Counted from the stretch's first letter, positions 32,689 through 44,289 are shown. The stretch is DNA of 44,338 nt from Gammaproteobacteria bacterium (GCA_024638385.1 JAHEKJ010000017.1:1-44338); one strand, 5' to 3'. Notes: generated from the letters alone by a model not told the origin. Numbers and translations: made by a program.

Positions 32689-34317
32689 ATGACGATCTCG
32701 CAGTATTCGACCGGCCTCGACAAGAACCCCGCCAATTTCACGCCGCTGTCGCCGTTGACCTTCATCGAGCGCGCGGCGGCGGTTTATCCGGACTACACGG
32801 CGCTTATCTACGGCGAACGGCGCCAGAGCTGGGCCGAGACCTGCGCCCGCTGCAGGCGATTCGCGTCGGCGCTGGCCGGGCTCGGCGTCGGCGCCGACGA
32901 CACGGTCGCGCTGATGCTGCCGAACGTCCCGGCGATGTACGAGGCGCATTTCGCGATCCCGATGTGCGGCGCCGTGATCCACGCGCTCAACTTCCGCCTC
33001 GACGCCGCCGCGATCGCGTTCCAGCTCGAGCACGGCGGCGCGAAGGTATTGCTGACCGACCCCGAGTTCGCCGCCACCGTGCAAGCTGCGCTGGATCTAC
33101 TCGAGAATCCGCCTCATGTGATCGACGTCGCCGATCCCGCGTTCGACGGCGGCGAGGCGATCGGCGCGATCGAGTACGAGGATTTCATTGCCGGCGGCGA
33201 CCCCGAGTTCACCTGGCGGCTTCCCGACGACGAGTGGCGCGCGATCGCGCTCGGCTATACCTCGGGCACGACCGGCGACCCGAAGGGCGTCGTCACCCAT
33301 CACCGCGGCGCCTACCTGAACGCGGTCTCGAACGTGCTCGCGTGGAACATGACCGCGCACCCCGTGTACCTGTGGACGCTGCCGCTGTTCCATTGCAACG
33401 GCTGGTGCTTTCCGTGGACGCTCGCGGCACTGAACGGCACCAGCGTGTGCCTGCGCGCGGTGCGCGACGACGCGATCTTCGACGCCATCAAGCGGCACGG
33501 GGTCACCCACCTGTGCGGCGCGCCGGTAGTGCTGAGCCTGATGGTCAACGCCGCCGACGATCTCAAAGCCGGCATCGAGCACGAGGTCAGGGTCATGACC
33601 GCGGCCGCGCCGCCGCCGCCGGCGATCCTCGAGGCGATGGCCAGGCTCGGTTTCGACGTAACCCACGTCTACGGCCTGACCGAGGTTTACGGGCCGGCGG
33701 TGGTCTGTTCGTGGCAGCGCGAATGGGACGCGTTGCCCGTCGCCGAGCAGGCCGCGATCAAGGCGCGCCAGGGCGTGCGCTACCCGATGCTCGAGGAGCT
33801 CGTCGTGATGGACCCGGAAACGATGCAGCCGGTGCCGCGCGACGGCGAAACTATCGGCGAAATCATGTTCCGCGGCAACATCGTCATGAAGGGTTACCTG
33901 AAGAACCTGCCGGCCAGCGAAAAAGCCTTCGCGGGCGGTTATTTTCACTCCGGCGATCTCGCCGTCTGCCATCCCGACGGCTACATCGAGATCAAGGATC
34001 GCTCCAAGGACATCATCATCTCCGGCGGCGAAAACATCTCGAGCATCGAGGTCGAGAAGGTGCTCTACCGCCACCCGGCCGTGCTCGAGGCCGCGGTCGC
34101 GGCGATGCCCGACGACAAATGGGGCGAGACGCCGTGCGCGTTCGTGACGCTGCGCGACGACGCAGCCGACGCCACCGAGCAGGACATCATCGATTTTTGC
34201 CGCGAGCGGATGGCGCGTTTCAAGGCGCCGCGCAAGGTCGTGTTCGGGCCGTTGCCGAAGACCTCGACCGGCAAGATCCAGAAATTCGAACTGCGCGAAC
34301 GGGCGAAACAGCTATGA
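32689..34317 (+). CDS. Acyl-CoA synthetase (AMP-forming)
   Basis: A 542-residue enzyme that activates a carboxylic acid to its CoA thioester through an acyl-adenylate. The P-loop-like A3 motif YTSGTTGDPKGVV, the A5 motif YGLTEVYGP, SGDLAV (A7), KDRSKDIIISGGENISSIEVE (A8) and the C-terminal catalytic lysine in KTSTGKIQKFELR are intact. The LWTLPLFHCNGWCFPW segment and overall layout resemble the plant-AAE / short- to medium-chain synthetase group; substrate length is not certain. The start is the ATG at 32689 just after the crotonase-like gene; the stop overlaps the CoA-binding gene. Confidence 0.92.
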   Translation: MTISQYSTGLDKNPANFTPLSPLTFIERAAAVYPDYTALIYGERRQSWAETCARCRRFASALAGLGVGADDTVALMLPNVPAMYEAHFAIPMCGAVIHALNFRLDAAAIAFQLEHGGAKVLLTDPEFAATVQAALDLLENPPHVIDVADPAFDGGEAIGAIEYEDFIAGGDPEFTWRLPDDEWRAIALGYTSGTTGDPKGVVTHHRGAYLNAVSNVLAWNMTAHPVYLWTLPLFHCNGWCFPWTLAALNGTSVCLRAVRDDAIFDAIKRHGVTHLCGAPVVLSLMVNAADDLKAGIEHEVRVMTAAAPPPPAILEAMARLGFDVTHVYGLTEVYGPAVVCSWQREWDALPVAEQAAIKARQGVRYPMLEELVVMDPETMQPVPRDGETIGEIMFRGNIVMKGYLKNLPASEKAFAGGYFHSGDLAVCHPDGYIEIKDRSKDIIISGGENISSIEVEKVLYRHPAVLEAAVAAMPDDKWGETPCAFVTLRDDAADATEQDIIDFCRERMARFKAPRKVVFGPLPKTSTGKIQKFELRERAKQL

Positions 34318-34793
34318 GCGACGGCAACGACATCAAGGCGCTGCGGCGGATCCTGAGCGAGTACAAGCGCGTCGCGATCGTCGGCCTGTCGGCCGACTGG
34401 TCGCGGCCGAGCAACTTCGCCGCCAAGTACCTGCTCGAGCACGGCTTCGAGGTCACCCCGGTCAACCCGAAATACGACGAGATTCTCGGCCAGAAATGCT
34501 ACCCCGACCTGAAGTCGATTCCGCATCCGGTCGACGTTGTCGACCTGTTCCAGCGAGCCGAACGGGTGATGCCGTTCGTCGAGGACGCGATCGAGATCGG
34601 CGCGAAGGTGGTCTGGATGCAGCTCGGCATCGTCAACGAGGAGGGCGCGGCGAAGGCGCGCGCGGCCGGGCTCGAGGTCGTCATGGACCGCTGCATGAAG
34701 ATCGAGTACGCGCGCCTGTTCGGCGGGCTCAACTGGGTTGGCGTCAACACCGGTGTGATCTCGGCGCAGCGCCCGCTGGTCTACAACCGCTAG
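34314..34793 (+). CDS. CoA-binding domain protein (YccU-like)
   Basis: A 159-residue Rossmann-fold protein of the CoA_binding_2 family. Key stretches are RVAIVGLSADWSRPSN, GFEVTPVNPKYDEILGQKCYPDL, and the C-terminal KVVWMQLGIVNEEGAAKARAAGLEVVMDRCMKIEY. The family resembles the CoA-binding part of succinyl-CoA and acyl-CoA synthetases but has no known catalytic role. The start overlaps the acyl-CoA synthetase stop (ATGA), and metY follows after nine bases with a GGAGG ribosome site. Confidence 0.9.
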   Translation: MSDGNDIKALRRILSEYKRVAIVGLSADWSRPSNFAAKYLLEHGFEVTPVNPKYDEILGQKCYPDLKSIPHPVDVVDLFQRAERVMPFVEDAIEIGAKVVWMQLGIVNEEGAAKARAAGLEVVMDRCMKIEYARLFGGLNWVGVNTGVISAQRPLVYNR

Positions 34794-36170
<1,377 letters not shown>

Positions 36171-36228
36171 CGGAATTTCGGGCGGGCGGGTTTTTCAGTA
36201 AGATGCGCGAAACTTCGGAGAACCTTCG

Positions 36229-36666
36229 ATGCCCTGGTGGGGATGGATGATCATCGGCGCGATCCTTCTCGGCGCCGAACTGCTTGGCGTCGACGCGGCG
36301 TTTTACCTCGTTTTTATCGGCATCGCCGCGATGATCACCGGTCTCGTCGAACTCGCCGGCGCCGGTCTCGAGGTGTGGGTGCAGTGGATCCTGTTCGCGG
36401 TCATCGCAATCGCGCTCATGGTTTTGTTTCGCAAGCAGCTCTATGCCAAATTGCGTGGCGGCGGTGTCGGCTACCAGACCGGCCCGGCGGGGGAAATCCT
36501 GACGCTCGAGCAGGCGCTCGAGCCGGGACAGACCGGCCGGATCAACTACCGCGGCACCGACTGGACCATCGTCAATGACAGCGACCGGGCCTTCGCCGCC
36601 GGGCAGCGCGTGCGCATCAGCCGGGTCGACGGCCTGAAGCTGAACCTCGACGCCATCAAGGAGTAG
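36229..36666 (+). CDS. Short NfeD-family membrane protein
   Basis: A 145-residue protein. The N-terminal half is hydrophobic, with about three helices (3-20, 22-46 and 50-67), and the C-terminal half (about 80-145) is a soluble OB-fold typical of short NfeD proteins (GQTGRINYRGTDWTIV). NfeD proteins partner stomatin-like SPFH proteins in the membrane, and such a gene follows six bases later, which supports the call. It is comparable to E. coli YbbJ next to QmcA. Confidence 0.9.
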   Translation: MPWWGWMIIGAILLGAELLGVDAAFYLVFIGIAAMITGLVELAGAGLEVWVQWILFAVIAIALMVLFRKQLYAKLRGGGVGYQTGPAGEILTLEQALEPGQTGRINYRGTDWTIVNDSDRAFAAGQRVRISRVDGLKLNLDAIKE

Positions 36667-36672
36667 GACGCC

Positions 36673-37620
36673 ATGTTCGATATGTATGCCAATTTCTCGT
36701 TCTGGGTCGCGCTTGCGGTCGCCATCGTCGTCATTCTCGTCATCTTCAAGACGGCGGTCGTCGTGCCGCAGCAGCAGGCCTTTGTCGTCGAGAGCCTAGG
36801 CAAGTACAGCCGCACGCTGCGCGCGGGTTTCCACATCCTGATCCCGTTCATCGAGTCGGCGGCCTACAAGCACAGTCTCAAGGAACTGGCGATCGATATT
36901 CCCGAACAGGTCTGCATCACCAAGGACAACGTCCAGGTCGGCGTCGACGGCGTGCTCTACCTGCAGGTCATGGACCCGGAACGCGCATCCTACGGCATCA
37001 CCGATTTCGGGTTCGCGATCTCGCAGCTCGCGCAAACCACGCTGCGCAGCGAGATCGGCAAGATCGACCTCGACCGCACCTTCGAGGAGCGCGGAGCGAT
37101 CAACGCCAACGTCGTCTCCGAGCTCGACAAGGCGTCGGACCCGTGGGGCGTCAAGGTACTGCGCTACGAGATCAAGAACATCAATCCGCCGCAAGACGTG
37201 CTCTCGGCGATGGAAAAGCAGATGCGCGCCGAGCGCGAAAAGCGCGCGGTGATCCTGACCTCGGAAGGCGAACGCGACGCCAAGATCAACGAGGCCGAGG
37301 GCGAGAAGCAACGCGTGATCAAGGAGTCCGAGGCCGCCAAGCAGCAGCAGATCAACGAGGCCGAGGGCGAGGCGCAGGCGATTCTCGCGGTCGCCACCGC
37401 GACCGCCGAGGGCTTGCGGCGGGTCGCCGAGTCGTTGACCGTGCAAGGCGGTACCGAAGCGATGCAATTGCGCGTCGCCGAAGCCTACGTGGAGCAATTC
37501 GGTAACCTCGCGAAGGAGGGCAACACGCTGGTAGTGCCGTCGAACCTGACCGACCTCGCATCGATGATTGCACTCGCGACGAATATCGCGAAAAAGGAAC
37601 CCGCCGGCCCGACCGCTTGA
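36673..37620 (+). CDS. qmcA: Stomatin-like SPFH/band-7 protein
   Basis: A 315-residue membrane-anchored scaffold protein. One N-terminal helix (about 7-29) precedes the SPFH domain, with VVPQQQAFVVESLGKYSRTLRAGFHILIPF and IDIPEQVCITKDNVQVGVDGVLYLQV as family hallmarks, then a long charged coiled coil with repeated EAEGE units (about 195-245) that drives oligomerisation. It is expected to form ring or patch assemblies that influence membrane proteases or microdomains. The NfeD partner gene is upstream; the stop overlaps the TTG start of the HAD gene. Confidence 0.9.
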   Translation: MFDMYANFSFWVALAVAIVVILVIFKTAVVVPQQQAFVVESLGKYSRTLRAGFHILIPFIESAAYKHSLKELAIDIPEQVCITKDNVQVGVDGVLYLQVMDPERASYGITDFGFAISQLAQTTLRSEIGKIDLDRTFEERGAINANVVSELDKASDPWGVKVLRYEIKNINPPQDVLSAMEKQMRAEREKRAVILTSEGERDAKINEAEGEKQRVIKESEAAKQQQINEAEGEAQAILAVATATAEGLRRVAESLTVQGGTEAMQLRVAEAYVEQFGNLAKEGNTLVVPSNLTDLASMIALATNIAKKEPAGPTA

Positions 37621-38279
37621 AGCCGCCGCTCGAACTCGTCATCTTCGACTGCGACGGCGTTCTGGTCGACAGCGAGCGCATCGCCAACGAGGTCTTCGCG
37701 CGCGCGTTGCGCGAGGTCTGCGGCCTCGAATTCACGCTCGAGCAGATGTTCGACACTTTCGTCGGGCACTCGAAGGATCAGTGTCTCGCCAAGATCGAGG
37801 CGCTGCTGGGCGCGCCGCCGCCGGTCGAGCTCGAGCGCCGCTACCGCGACGAAATCAACGCCGCGCTGGCCGCCGCGGTCGTGCCGGTCGACGGCATCGA
37901 AACCGTATTGCAGACCCTCGACCTGCCGTATTGCATCGCGTCGAGCGGTTCGCATGACAAGATGCGCCTGACGCTCGGCAAGACCGGCCTGCTCGACTAC
38001 TTCGCCGGCAATCTGTTCAGCACCAGCGAGGTCGCGCGCGGCAAGCCGCATCCCGACATCTACCTGCACGCGGCCGAACGCATGGGCGGCGTCGATCCTG
38101 CGTGCTGCCTCGTCGTCGAGGACACGCCGCTCGGCATCACCGGCGCCCGCGCCGCCGGCATGCACGCCTTCGGCTACGCCGAACTGATGCCGGCGCACAA
38201 ACTCGAGGCCGCCGGCGCTCACCGCGTCTTCGACCACATGCCCGACCTCCCCACCCTGATCGCCGGCACCTTCGATTAG
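37617..38279 (+). CDS. HAD-superfamily phosphatase (YniC/PGMB type)
   Basis: A 220-residue phosphohydrolase. Motif I is FDCDGVLVDSE with nucleophile D11 and D13, motif II is the SSGS segment, motif III is K in RGKPHPDIYLHAAE, and motif IV is VVEDTPLGITGA. The helical cap lies between residues about 20 and 90, as in beta-phosphoglucomutase-like hexose phosphatases; the substrate is not known. The start is a TTG overlapping the SPFH stop (TTGA); no in-frame ATG precedes motif I, so the rare start is probably real and implies low or coupled translation. Confidence 0.88.
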   Translation: MKPPLELVIFDCDGVLVDSERIANEVFARALREVCGLEFTLEQMFDTFVGHSKDQCLAKIEALLGAPPPVELERRYRDEINAALAAAVVPVDGIETVLQTLDLPYCIASSGSHDKMRLTLGKTGLLDYFAGNLFSTSEVARGKPHPDIYLHAAERMGGVDPACCLVVEDTPLGITGARAAGMHAFGYAELMPAHKLEAAGAHRVFDHMPDLPTLIAGTFD

Positions 38280-38317
38280 CCCATTCTTGCTCTGCGAGAA
38301 AAATCGGGTAATGGCAG

Positions 38318-38403
38318 GTCATTGCGAGGAGGCGTAGCCGACGAAGCAACCTCCCGACGATTGCCCGATACCGGGAGATTGCTTCGCTGGCGCATGCAAT
38401 GAC
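38318..38403. repeat. REP-like palindromic element, full-length
   Basis: An 86-base element running from GTCATTGCGAG to GCAATGAC. The left arm includes ACGAAGCAACCTCCCG and the right arm CGGGAGATTGCTTCGC, which pair imperfectly. It is related to the units at 17827-17870 and 17946-18048. It lies in the 250-bp gap between the HAD gene and mnmG; the rest of that gap contains the mnmG promoter candidate. Confidence 0.8.
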
Positions 38404-38473
38404 GGCGTGCTTCGGGAGATCTCTCGCTGTGCAATCCGTAGCAAAACCGCGCTACCGGCCATCCGGTCGGGCT

Positions 38474-38501
38474 TTGGAAACGGGCGCATTTGGGCTAAAA
38501 T
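38474..38501 (+). promoter_or_regulatory. Promoter candidate for mnmG
   Basis: TTGGAA (38474-38479) and TAAAAT (38496-38501), 16-base spacing, 29 bases before the start. The -10 matches five of six consensus positions. Confidence 0.55.
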
Positions 38502-38514
38502 GCGCGCCCTTTTT
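38482..38514 (+). terminator. Hairpin with T-run just before mnmG
   Basis: GGGCGCATTT (38482-38491) pairs with AAATGCG-CG-CCC (38498-38509, one bulge), followed by TTTTT (38510-38514). It could end transcripts coming from upstream. It overlaps the promoter candidate, so only one reading may be true. Confidence 0.4.
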
Positions 38515-38529
38515 CGATAATCTGGCGTC

Positions 38530-40419
38530 ATGGAATACCAGCAGCGTTTCGATGTCATCGTCGTCGGCGGCGGGCACGCGGGCACCGAGGCCGCGCTCGC
38601 GGCCGCGCGCATGGGCGCGCGCACGCTGCTGCTGACGCACAGCATCGAGACCCTCGGCCAGATGTCGTGCAACCCGGCGATCGGCGGCATCGGCAAGGGT
38701 CACCTGGTCAAGGAAATCGACGCCCTCGGCGGCGCGATGGCGCTGGCCGCCGACGCGGCCGGCATCCAGTTCCGCGTCCTGAACCGGCGCAAGGGCCCGG
38801 CGGTGCGTGCGACCCGCGCGCAGGCCGACCGCCAGCTCTACCGCATGGCGATTCGCGCGAAGCTCGAAAATCAGCCGAATCTCACGATCTTCCAGCAACC
38901 GGTGGTCGACCTGATCGAGGATGGCGATAAAGTCGACGGCGTCGTCACGCAAATGGGCCTGCGCTTCCACGCGCCGACCGTGGTGCTGACCGTCGGTACC
39001 TTTCTCGACGGCAAGATTCACATCGGCGACGCCAACTACGCCGGCGGCCGCGCCGGCGATCCACCGGCGAGCGCGCTCGCCGCGCGCCTGCGCGAGCGTC
39101 CGTTCCGCGTCGATCGGCTCAAGACCGGCACGCCGCCGCGGCTCGACCGCAAGACGATCGAATTCGCCCGGCTCGAGGAACAGCCGGGCGACGTCCCGTT
39201 GCCGGTATTCTCGACGATGGGTACGGTCGACATGCACCCGCGCCAGGTCAGCTGCCACATTACGCACACCAACGCTCAGACCCACGACATCATCCGCGCC
39301 AACCTGCACCGCTCGGCGATGTACGGCGGCGGGATCGAAGGCGTCGGCCCGCGTTATTGCCCGTCGATCGAGGACAAGGTCGTGCGCTTCGCCGACAAGG
39401 CCTCGCACCAGATCTTCGTCGAGCCCGAAGGGCTCGAACTCGGCGAGGTCTACCCCAACGGTATCTCGACGAGCCTGCCGTTCGAGGTGCAACAGCAGGT
39501 CGTCAACAGCATGGTCGGCTTCGAGAGCGCGGTCATCACGCGCCCGGGCTACGCGATCGAATACGACTACTTCGACCCGCGCGACCTCAAGGCCACGCTC
39601 GAGACGCGCCACGTCGCAGGCCTGTACTTCGCCGGCCAGATCAACGGCACGACCGGCTACGAGGAAGCCGCCGCGCAGGGCCTGCTCGCCGGCGCCAACG
39701 CCGCCGCGCGCGTGCTCGGGCGGTCGGCGCTCGAGTTCAAACGTTCGGATGCCTACCTCGGCGTGCTCGTCGACGACCTGATCACGCGCGGTACCAGCGA
39801 GCCTTACCGCATGTTCACGTCGCGCGCCGAGTACCGGCTGCTGCTGCGCGAGGACAACGCCGACCTGCGCCTGACCGCGCGCGGTCGCGAACTCGGGCTC
39901 GTCGACGACGCCCGCTGGCGGGCCTTCGAGGATTATCGCGAACGGCTCGAACGCCTGAACCAGGCGTTGCGCGCACAGTGGCTGCGCCCGGGCACGCCGG
40001 CCGCCGCGGCGCTGGGCGACCGCTTGCAAACCCCGCTCGCGCGCGAGCAGCGCTTCGACGAAGTGCTCAAGCGCCCCGAGATCGGCATCGACGACCTGTT
40101 GCCGTATCTCGATGCCGGCGAGGAATTCACTGCGCGCGTTCGCGAGCAGGCCGAGATCGACGCCAAGTACGCCGGTTACCTCGCGCGCCAGCAAAACGAA
40201 ATCGACAAGGCCGGCGCGCACGAGTCCACCGCGCTGCCGGACGAACTCGACTACGCCGAGGTCCGTGGCCTGTCGAACGAGGTTCGGCAAAAGCTCGCCG
40301 AACTGCGACCGGCGACGATCGGCCAGGCGAGCCGGATTTCCGGCGTGACCCCGGCCGCGATCTCGCTGCTGCTCGTGCACCTGAAGCGGCATCGATACCG
40401 GGTGCAGAAGTCGGCCTGA
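38530..40419 (+). CDS. mnmG: tRNA uridine 5-carboxymethylaminomethyl modification enzyme MnmG (GidA)
   Basis: A 629-residue FAD protein that, with MnmE, installs cmnm5 groups on the wobble uridine of certain tRNAs. The dinucleotide fold [19 protein letters not shown] opens the protein. [34 protein letters not shown] and [14 protein letters not shown] are strongly conserved GidA blocks, and the C-terminal helical domain (about 550-629) for MnmE contact is complete. Length is standard. The usual mnmE neighbour is not in the window. rsmG follows with no gap. Confidence 0.98.
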   Translation: MEYQQRFDVIVVGGGHAGTEAALAAARMGARTLLLTHSIETLGQMSCNPAIGGIGKGHLVKEIDALGGAMALAADAAGIQFRVLNRRKGPAVRATRAQADRQLYRMAIRAKLENQPNLTIFQQPVVDLIEDGDKVDGVVTQMGLRFHAPTVVLTVGTFLDGKIHIGDANYAGGRAGDPPASALAARLRERPFRVDRLKTGTPPRLDRKTIEFARLEEQPGDVPLPVFSTMGTVDMHPRQVSCHITHTNAQTHDIIRANLHRSAMYGGGIEGVGPRYCPSIEDKVVRFADKASHQIFVEPEGLELGEVYPNGISTSLPFEVQQQVVNSMVGFESAVITRPGYAIEYDYFDPRDLKATLETRHVAGLYFAGQINGTTGYEEAAAQGLLAGANAAARVLGRSALEFKRSDAYLGVLVDDLITRGTSEPYRMFTSRAEYRLLLREDNADLRLTARGRELGLVDDARWRAFEDYRERLERLNQALRAQWLRPGTPAAAALGDRLQTPLAREQRFDEVLKRPEIGIDDLLPYLDAGEEFTARVREQAEIDAKYAGYLARQQNEIDKAGAHESTALPDELDYAEVRGLSNEVRQKLAELRPATIGQASRISGVTPAAISLLLVHLKRHRYRVQKSA

Positions 40420-41046
40420 ATGAATCTCCCGGGTGATCTCCGCGCGGGTGTTACGGCGCTGGGGCTCACGCTCCACCAGACGCAGCTCGATGAGCTGCTC
40501 GAATATCTCTATCTGCTCGAACGCTGGAACCGGACGTACAACCTGACCGCGATCCGCGAACTCGACCGCATGCTGACCCATCACCTGCTCGACAGCCTGT
40601 CGATCCTGCCGGCGCTCGACGGCTGCCGCAAGGCGCTCGACGTCGGCAGCGGCGCCGGCCTGCCGGGGATACCGCTGGCGATCGCGCTGCCCGACACGGT
40701 CTGGATTCTGCTCGATTCGAACGCCAAGAAGACGCGCTTTCTGCGGCAGGCCGTGGCCCACTGCGGCCTGCGCAACGTGCAAGTTGTGCAGGCGCGACTT
40801 CAGGACTATCATGCGCCGGACTCGCTGGATTTCATTGTCAGCCGCGCCTTCGCGCCGCTGGCCGAGTTCTGCGACGGCGCTGCCCACTTGTTGACGTCGA
40901 ACACCCGCATGCTGACGATGAAGACCGGGCTCAAGTCGAAGGAGATTTTGCAACTGGACCCCAAACGGTTCGCATACGAGGAAAACCCGCTCGAGGTGCC
41001 CGGCGTCGACGAACCGCGCAGCCTCGTGACGATCCTGGCCAAATGA
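40420..41046 (+). CDS. rsmG: 16S rRNA (guanine-N7) methyltransferase RsmG (GidB)
   Basis: A 208-residue SAM-dependent enzyme that methylates G527 (E. coli numbering) of 16S rRNA; loss of RsmG is known to give low-level streptomycin resistance. The family N-terminus YLYLLERWNRTYNLTAIRE, the SAM loop LDVGSGAGLPGIPLAIALPD, and VSRAFAPLAEF are all present. The start follows the mnmG stop directly, and the stop overlaps the parA ATG, the familiar mnmG-rsmG-parA order. Confidence 0.97.
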   Translation: MNLPGDLRAGVTALGLTLHQTQLDELLEYLYLLERWNRTYNLTAIRELDRMLTHHLLDSLSILPALDGCRKALDVGSGAGLPGIPLAIALPDTVWILLDSNAKKTRFLRQAVAHCGLRNVQVVQARLQDYHAPDSLDFIVSRAFAPLAEFCDGAAHLLTSNTRMLTMKTGLKSKEILQLDPKRFAYEENPLEVPGVDEPRSLVTILAK

Positions 41047-41831
41047 CGAAAATCATCACCATTGCCAACCAGAAGGGCGGCGTCGGCAAGACCACGACCG
41101 CGGTCAATCTCGCCGCCGCGCTGGCGGCGACGAAGCGCCGCGTGCTGATGGTCGACATGGACCCGCAGGGCAACGCGACCATGGGCAGCGGCATCGAAAA
41201 GCACTCGCTCGAGGCGAGCGCCTGCGACGTGCTGCTCGGCGACGCGACCGCGGCGCGCGTGATCCGGCCGGCGCCGGAAGCGGGCTACGACGTGCTGCCG
41301 GCGAATGCCGACCTGACTGCCGCCGAGGTGCAGCTGATGAATCGCATCGGCCGCGAACGACAGCTCGCGCTTGCGCTCGAGCCGGTCAAGTCGAACTACG
41401 ATTACATCCTGATCGACTGCCCGCCGGCGCTGAACATGCTGACGGTCAACGCGCTGGTCGCCGCCGACGGCGTCGTGATCCCGATGCAGTGCGAGTACTA
41501 CGCGCTCGAAGGCCTGTCGTCGCTGCTCGACACGATCGAGCAGATCCGCGTCAGCGTCAACCCGAACATCCGCGTCGAGGGCTTGCTGCGAACCATGTAC
41601 GACCCGCGCAACAACCTGTCCAACGACGTGTCGTCCGAGCTGGTCGAGCATTTCGGCGACCGCGTCTACCGCACCGTGATTCCGCGCAACGTCGCGCTCG
41701 CCGAGGCGCCCAGCCACGGTCTGTCGATCCTGAAGTACAACAAGGCGTCGCGCGGGTCGATGGCTTACCTCGCGCTCGCCGGCGAGGTACTGCGCCGCGA
41801 AGCCAAGCTGCACCATTACGCCACTCAATAG
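41043..41831 (+). CDS. parA: Chromosome-partitioning ATPase ParA (Soj)
   Basis: A 262-residue Walker-type ATPase that drives segregation of the origin region with ParB. The deviant Walker A KGGVGKTTTAVNLAAAL starts at residue 11, the A' motif is MVDMDPQGNAT, and Walker B is YILIDCPPALNML. It is the short, chromosomal form with no N-terminal HTH. The start overlaps the rsmG stop (ATGA); parB begins five bases after its stop. Confidence 0.97.
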   Translation: MTKIITIANQKGGVGKTTTAVNLAAALAATKRRVLMVDMDPQGNATMGSGIEKHSLEASACDVLLGDATAARVIRPAPEAGYDVLPANADLTAAEVQLMNRIGRERQLALALEPVKSNYDYILIDCPPALNMLTVNALVAADGVVIPMQCEYYALEGLSSLLDTIEQIRVSVNPNIRVEGLLRTMYDPRNNLSNDVSSELVEHFGDRVYRTVIPRNVALAEAPSHGLSILKYNKASRGSMAYLALAGEVLRREAKLHHYATQ

Positions 41832-41836
41832 CGATT

Positions 41837-42697
41837 ATGAAAAAAAAGCGACTGGGACGGGGACTGGGTTCGCTGATCGGCGATATCGACGAGGTCGCCG
41901 GCGCCGAGGGCGCCACCGCCGACGGCATGCTCGAGCTCGACATCGACCGCATCCAGCGCGGCCATTTCCAGCCGCGCCAGGCCTTCGATCAGCAGGCGCT
42001 CGACGAGCTGGCCGACTCGATCCGCGCGCAGGGTATTCTGCAGCCGCTGGTCGTGCGTCCCGAGGGCAATCACTACGAGCTCGTCGCCGGCGAGCGCCGC
42101 TGGCGCGCGGCCCAGATTGCCGGCCTGCAAAAGGTGCCGGTGGTGGTACGTGAACTCGACGCGAAATCGGCCGCGGCGATCGCGTTGATCGAAAACATCC
42201 AGCGCGAGGATCTCAACCCGCTCGAGGAAGCGCAGGCGTTCATGCGCCTGATCGAGGAATTCGACCTGACGCATCAACAGGTTGCGGAATCGGTCGGCCG
42301 CTCGCGCGCGGCCGTCAGCAATCATTTGCGCCTGCTCGACCTGGCCGACCCGGTCAAGCAACTGCTCGCCGACGGCGCGCTCGACATGGGCCACGCGCGC
42401 GCGTTGCTGGCGCTGATTCGCCACGACCAGGTCGAAATTGCGCAAGCCGTCGCAGCCCGCGGATTGTCGGTGCGCGAAACCGAGGCGCTGGTCAAGCACA
42501 AACTCGCGCGCCAGAGCAAGCGCAAGATCGCGGCGCGGACGGTCGACCCCGACGTGCGCCGGCTCGAGAACGAGCTGTCCGAAAAGCTCGGCGCGGCGGT
42601 CAAAATCAAGCCCGGCAAGAAGGGTTCGGGACAGCTCGTCATTCACTTCCACAGCAGCGCCGAGCTCGACGGAATCCTCGAACATCTCGCCTCGTAA
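41837..42697 (+). CDS. parB: Chromosome-partitioning protein ParB (Spo0J)
   Basis: A 286-residue DNA-binding CTP-dependent clamp. The N-terminus KKKRLGRGLGSLIGD is typical; the nuclease-like CTP domain has LVAGERRWRAAQIAGL (GERRxR motif) and ALIENIQREDLNPLEEAQAF. The HTH for parS lies at about 140-170 (TLTHQQ-like VAESVGRSRAAVSNHLRLLDL), and the dimerisation domain closes the protein. No perfect parS site (TGTTTCACGTGAAACA type) was seen in the window; a half-match at 263-270 is not convincing. Confidence 0.97.
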   Translation: MKKKRLGRGLGSLIGDIDEVAGAEGATADGMLELDIDRIQRGHFQPRQAFDQQALDELADSIRAQGILQPLVVRPEGNHYELVAGERRWRAAQIAGLQKVPVVVRELDAKSAAAIALIENIQREDLNPLEEAQAFMRLIEEFDLTHQQVAESVGRSRAAVSNHLRLLDLADPVKQLLADGALDMGHARALLALIRHDQVEIAQAVAARGLSVRETEALVKHKLARQSKRKIAARTVDPDVRRLENELSEKLGAAVKIKPGKKGSGQLVIHFHSSAELDGILEHLAS

Positions 42698-42715
42698 TTA
42701 TCTACGGCGGCATCA

Positions 42716-42745
42716 TTGATTCTTCGCGATTAACTCCGTTATACT
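42716..42745 (+). promoter_or_regulatory. Promoter of the atp operon
   Basis: TTGATT (42716-42721) and TATACT (42740-42745) with an 18-base spacer, 54 bases before the atpI start. It is the best sigma-70-like pair in the intergenic gap after parB. Confidence 0.6.
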
Positions 42746-42752
42746 CACCCTC

Positions 42753-42799
42753 CGCTTTTTCGGGCCGGGGAGTCAGGCTAGCAGGCAACCGAAAAAGCG
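42753..42799 (+). promoter_or_regulatory. 5' leader hairpin abutting the atpI start codon
   Basis: CGCTTTTTCGG (42753-42763) pairs perfectly with CCGAAAAAGCG (42789-42799), and GCC/GGC (42764-42766 with 42784-42786) can extend the stem across a two-base bulge. The 3' arm ends on the base before the ATG. The only purine-rich site, GGGGAG, lies in the loop at 42767-42772, so folding could bring it close to the start or block initiation. There is no following U-run, so it is not a terminator. Confidence 0.6.
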
Positions 42800-43159
42800 A
42801 TGAAAAATCAGATTTTCGGGACGCTGATTCTTCAGTACATCTTGGGGGGGATTTACCTGCTGGGGGCAGGTCTCTGGGATAAATCAATCGTGTTGTCGGC
42901 GCTACTGGGTTGTGCCGCGGCGTGGTTGCCGAGTACGTATTTCGGACTGCGGATGCTGAGGAACAGGGACCAGGACGATGCGGCCCGCTGGCTGGGTTAC
43001 GCATTGAGGTCGGAGATCGGGAAATGGGTAACGATGGCGGCAGTATTCGCGCTTGCCTTCAGCACCGACTACCCGTGGAACCCGATCGCATTGTTCGCCG
43101 GATTCGCGCTCGTGCTCGTCTCCGGCTGGTTTGCACCATGGGTGCTAAGGGGTAACTGA
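42800..43159 (+). CDS. atpI: ATP synthase protein I
   Basis: A 119-residue membrane protein with about four hydrophobic helices (about 8-25, 30-48, 77-90 and 95-112), the size and position of AtpI. The family is thought to help assemble the c-ring or the F1Fo complex, and it is not essential in E. coli. It follows the leader hairpin and precedes atpB by six bases. No Shine-Dalgarno sequence sits at normal distance from the ATG. Confidence 0.9.
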   Translation: MKNQIFGTLILQYILGGIYLLGAGLWDKSIVLSALLGCAAAWLPSTYFGLRMLRNRDQDDAARWLGYALRSEIGKWVTMAAVFALAFSTDYPWNPIALFAGFALVLVSGWFAPWVLRGN

Positions 43160-44011
<852 letters not shown>

Positions 44012-44043
44012 CTTTTTTAAACACAACACACTCTGATAACTAG

Positions 44044-44289
<246 letters not shown>

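Noticed and set aside
38280..38529. Replication origin next to mnmG
   Set aside because: No DnaA boxes or AT-rich unwinding region were seen in the gap; it is explained by a REP-like element and a promoter.
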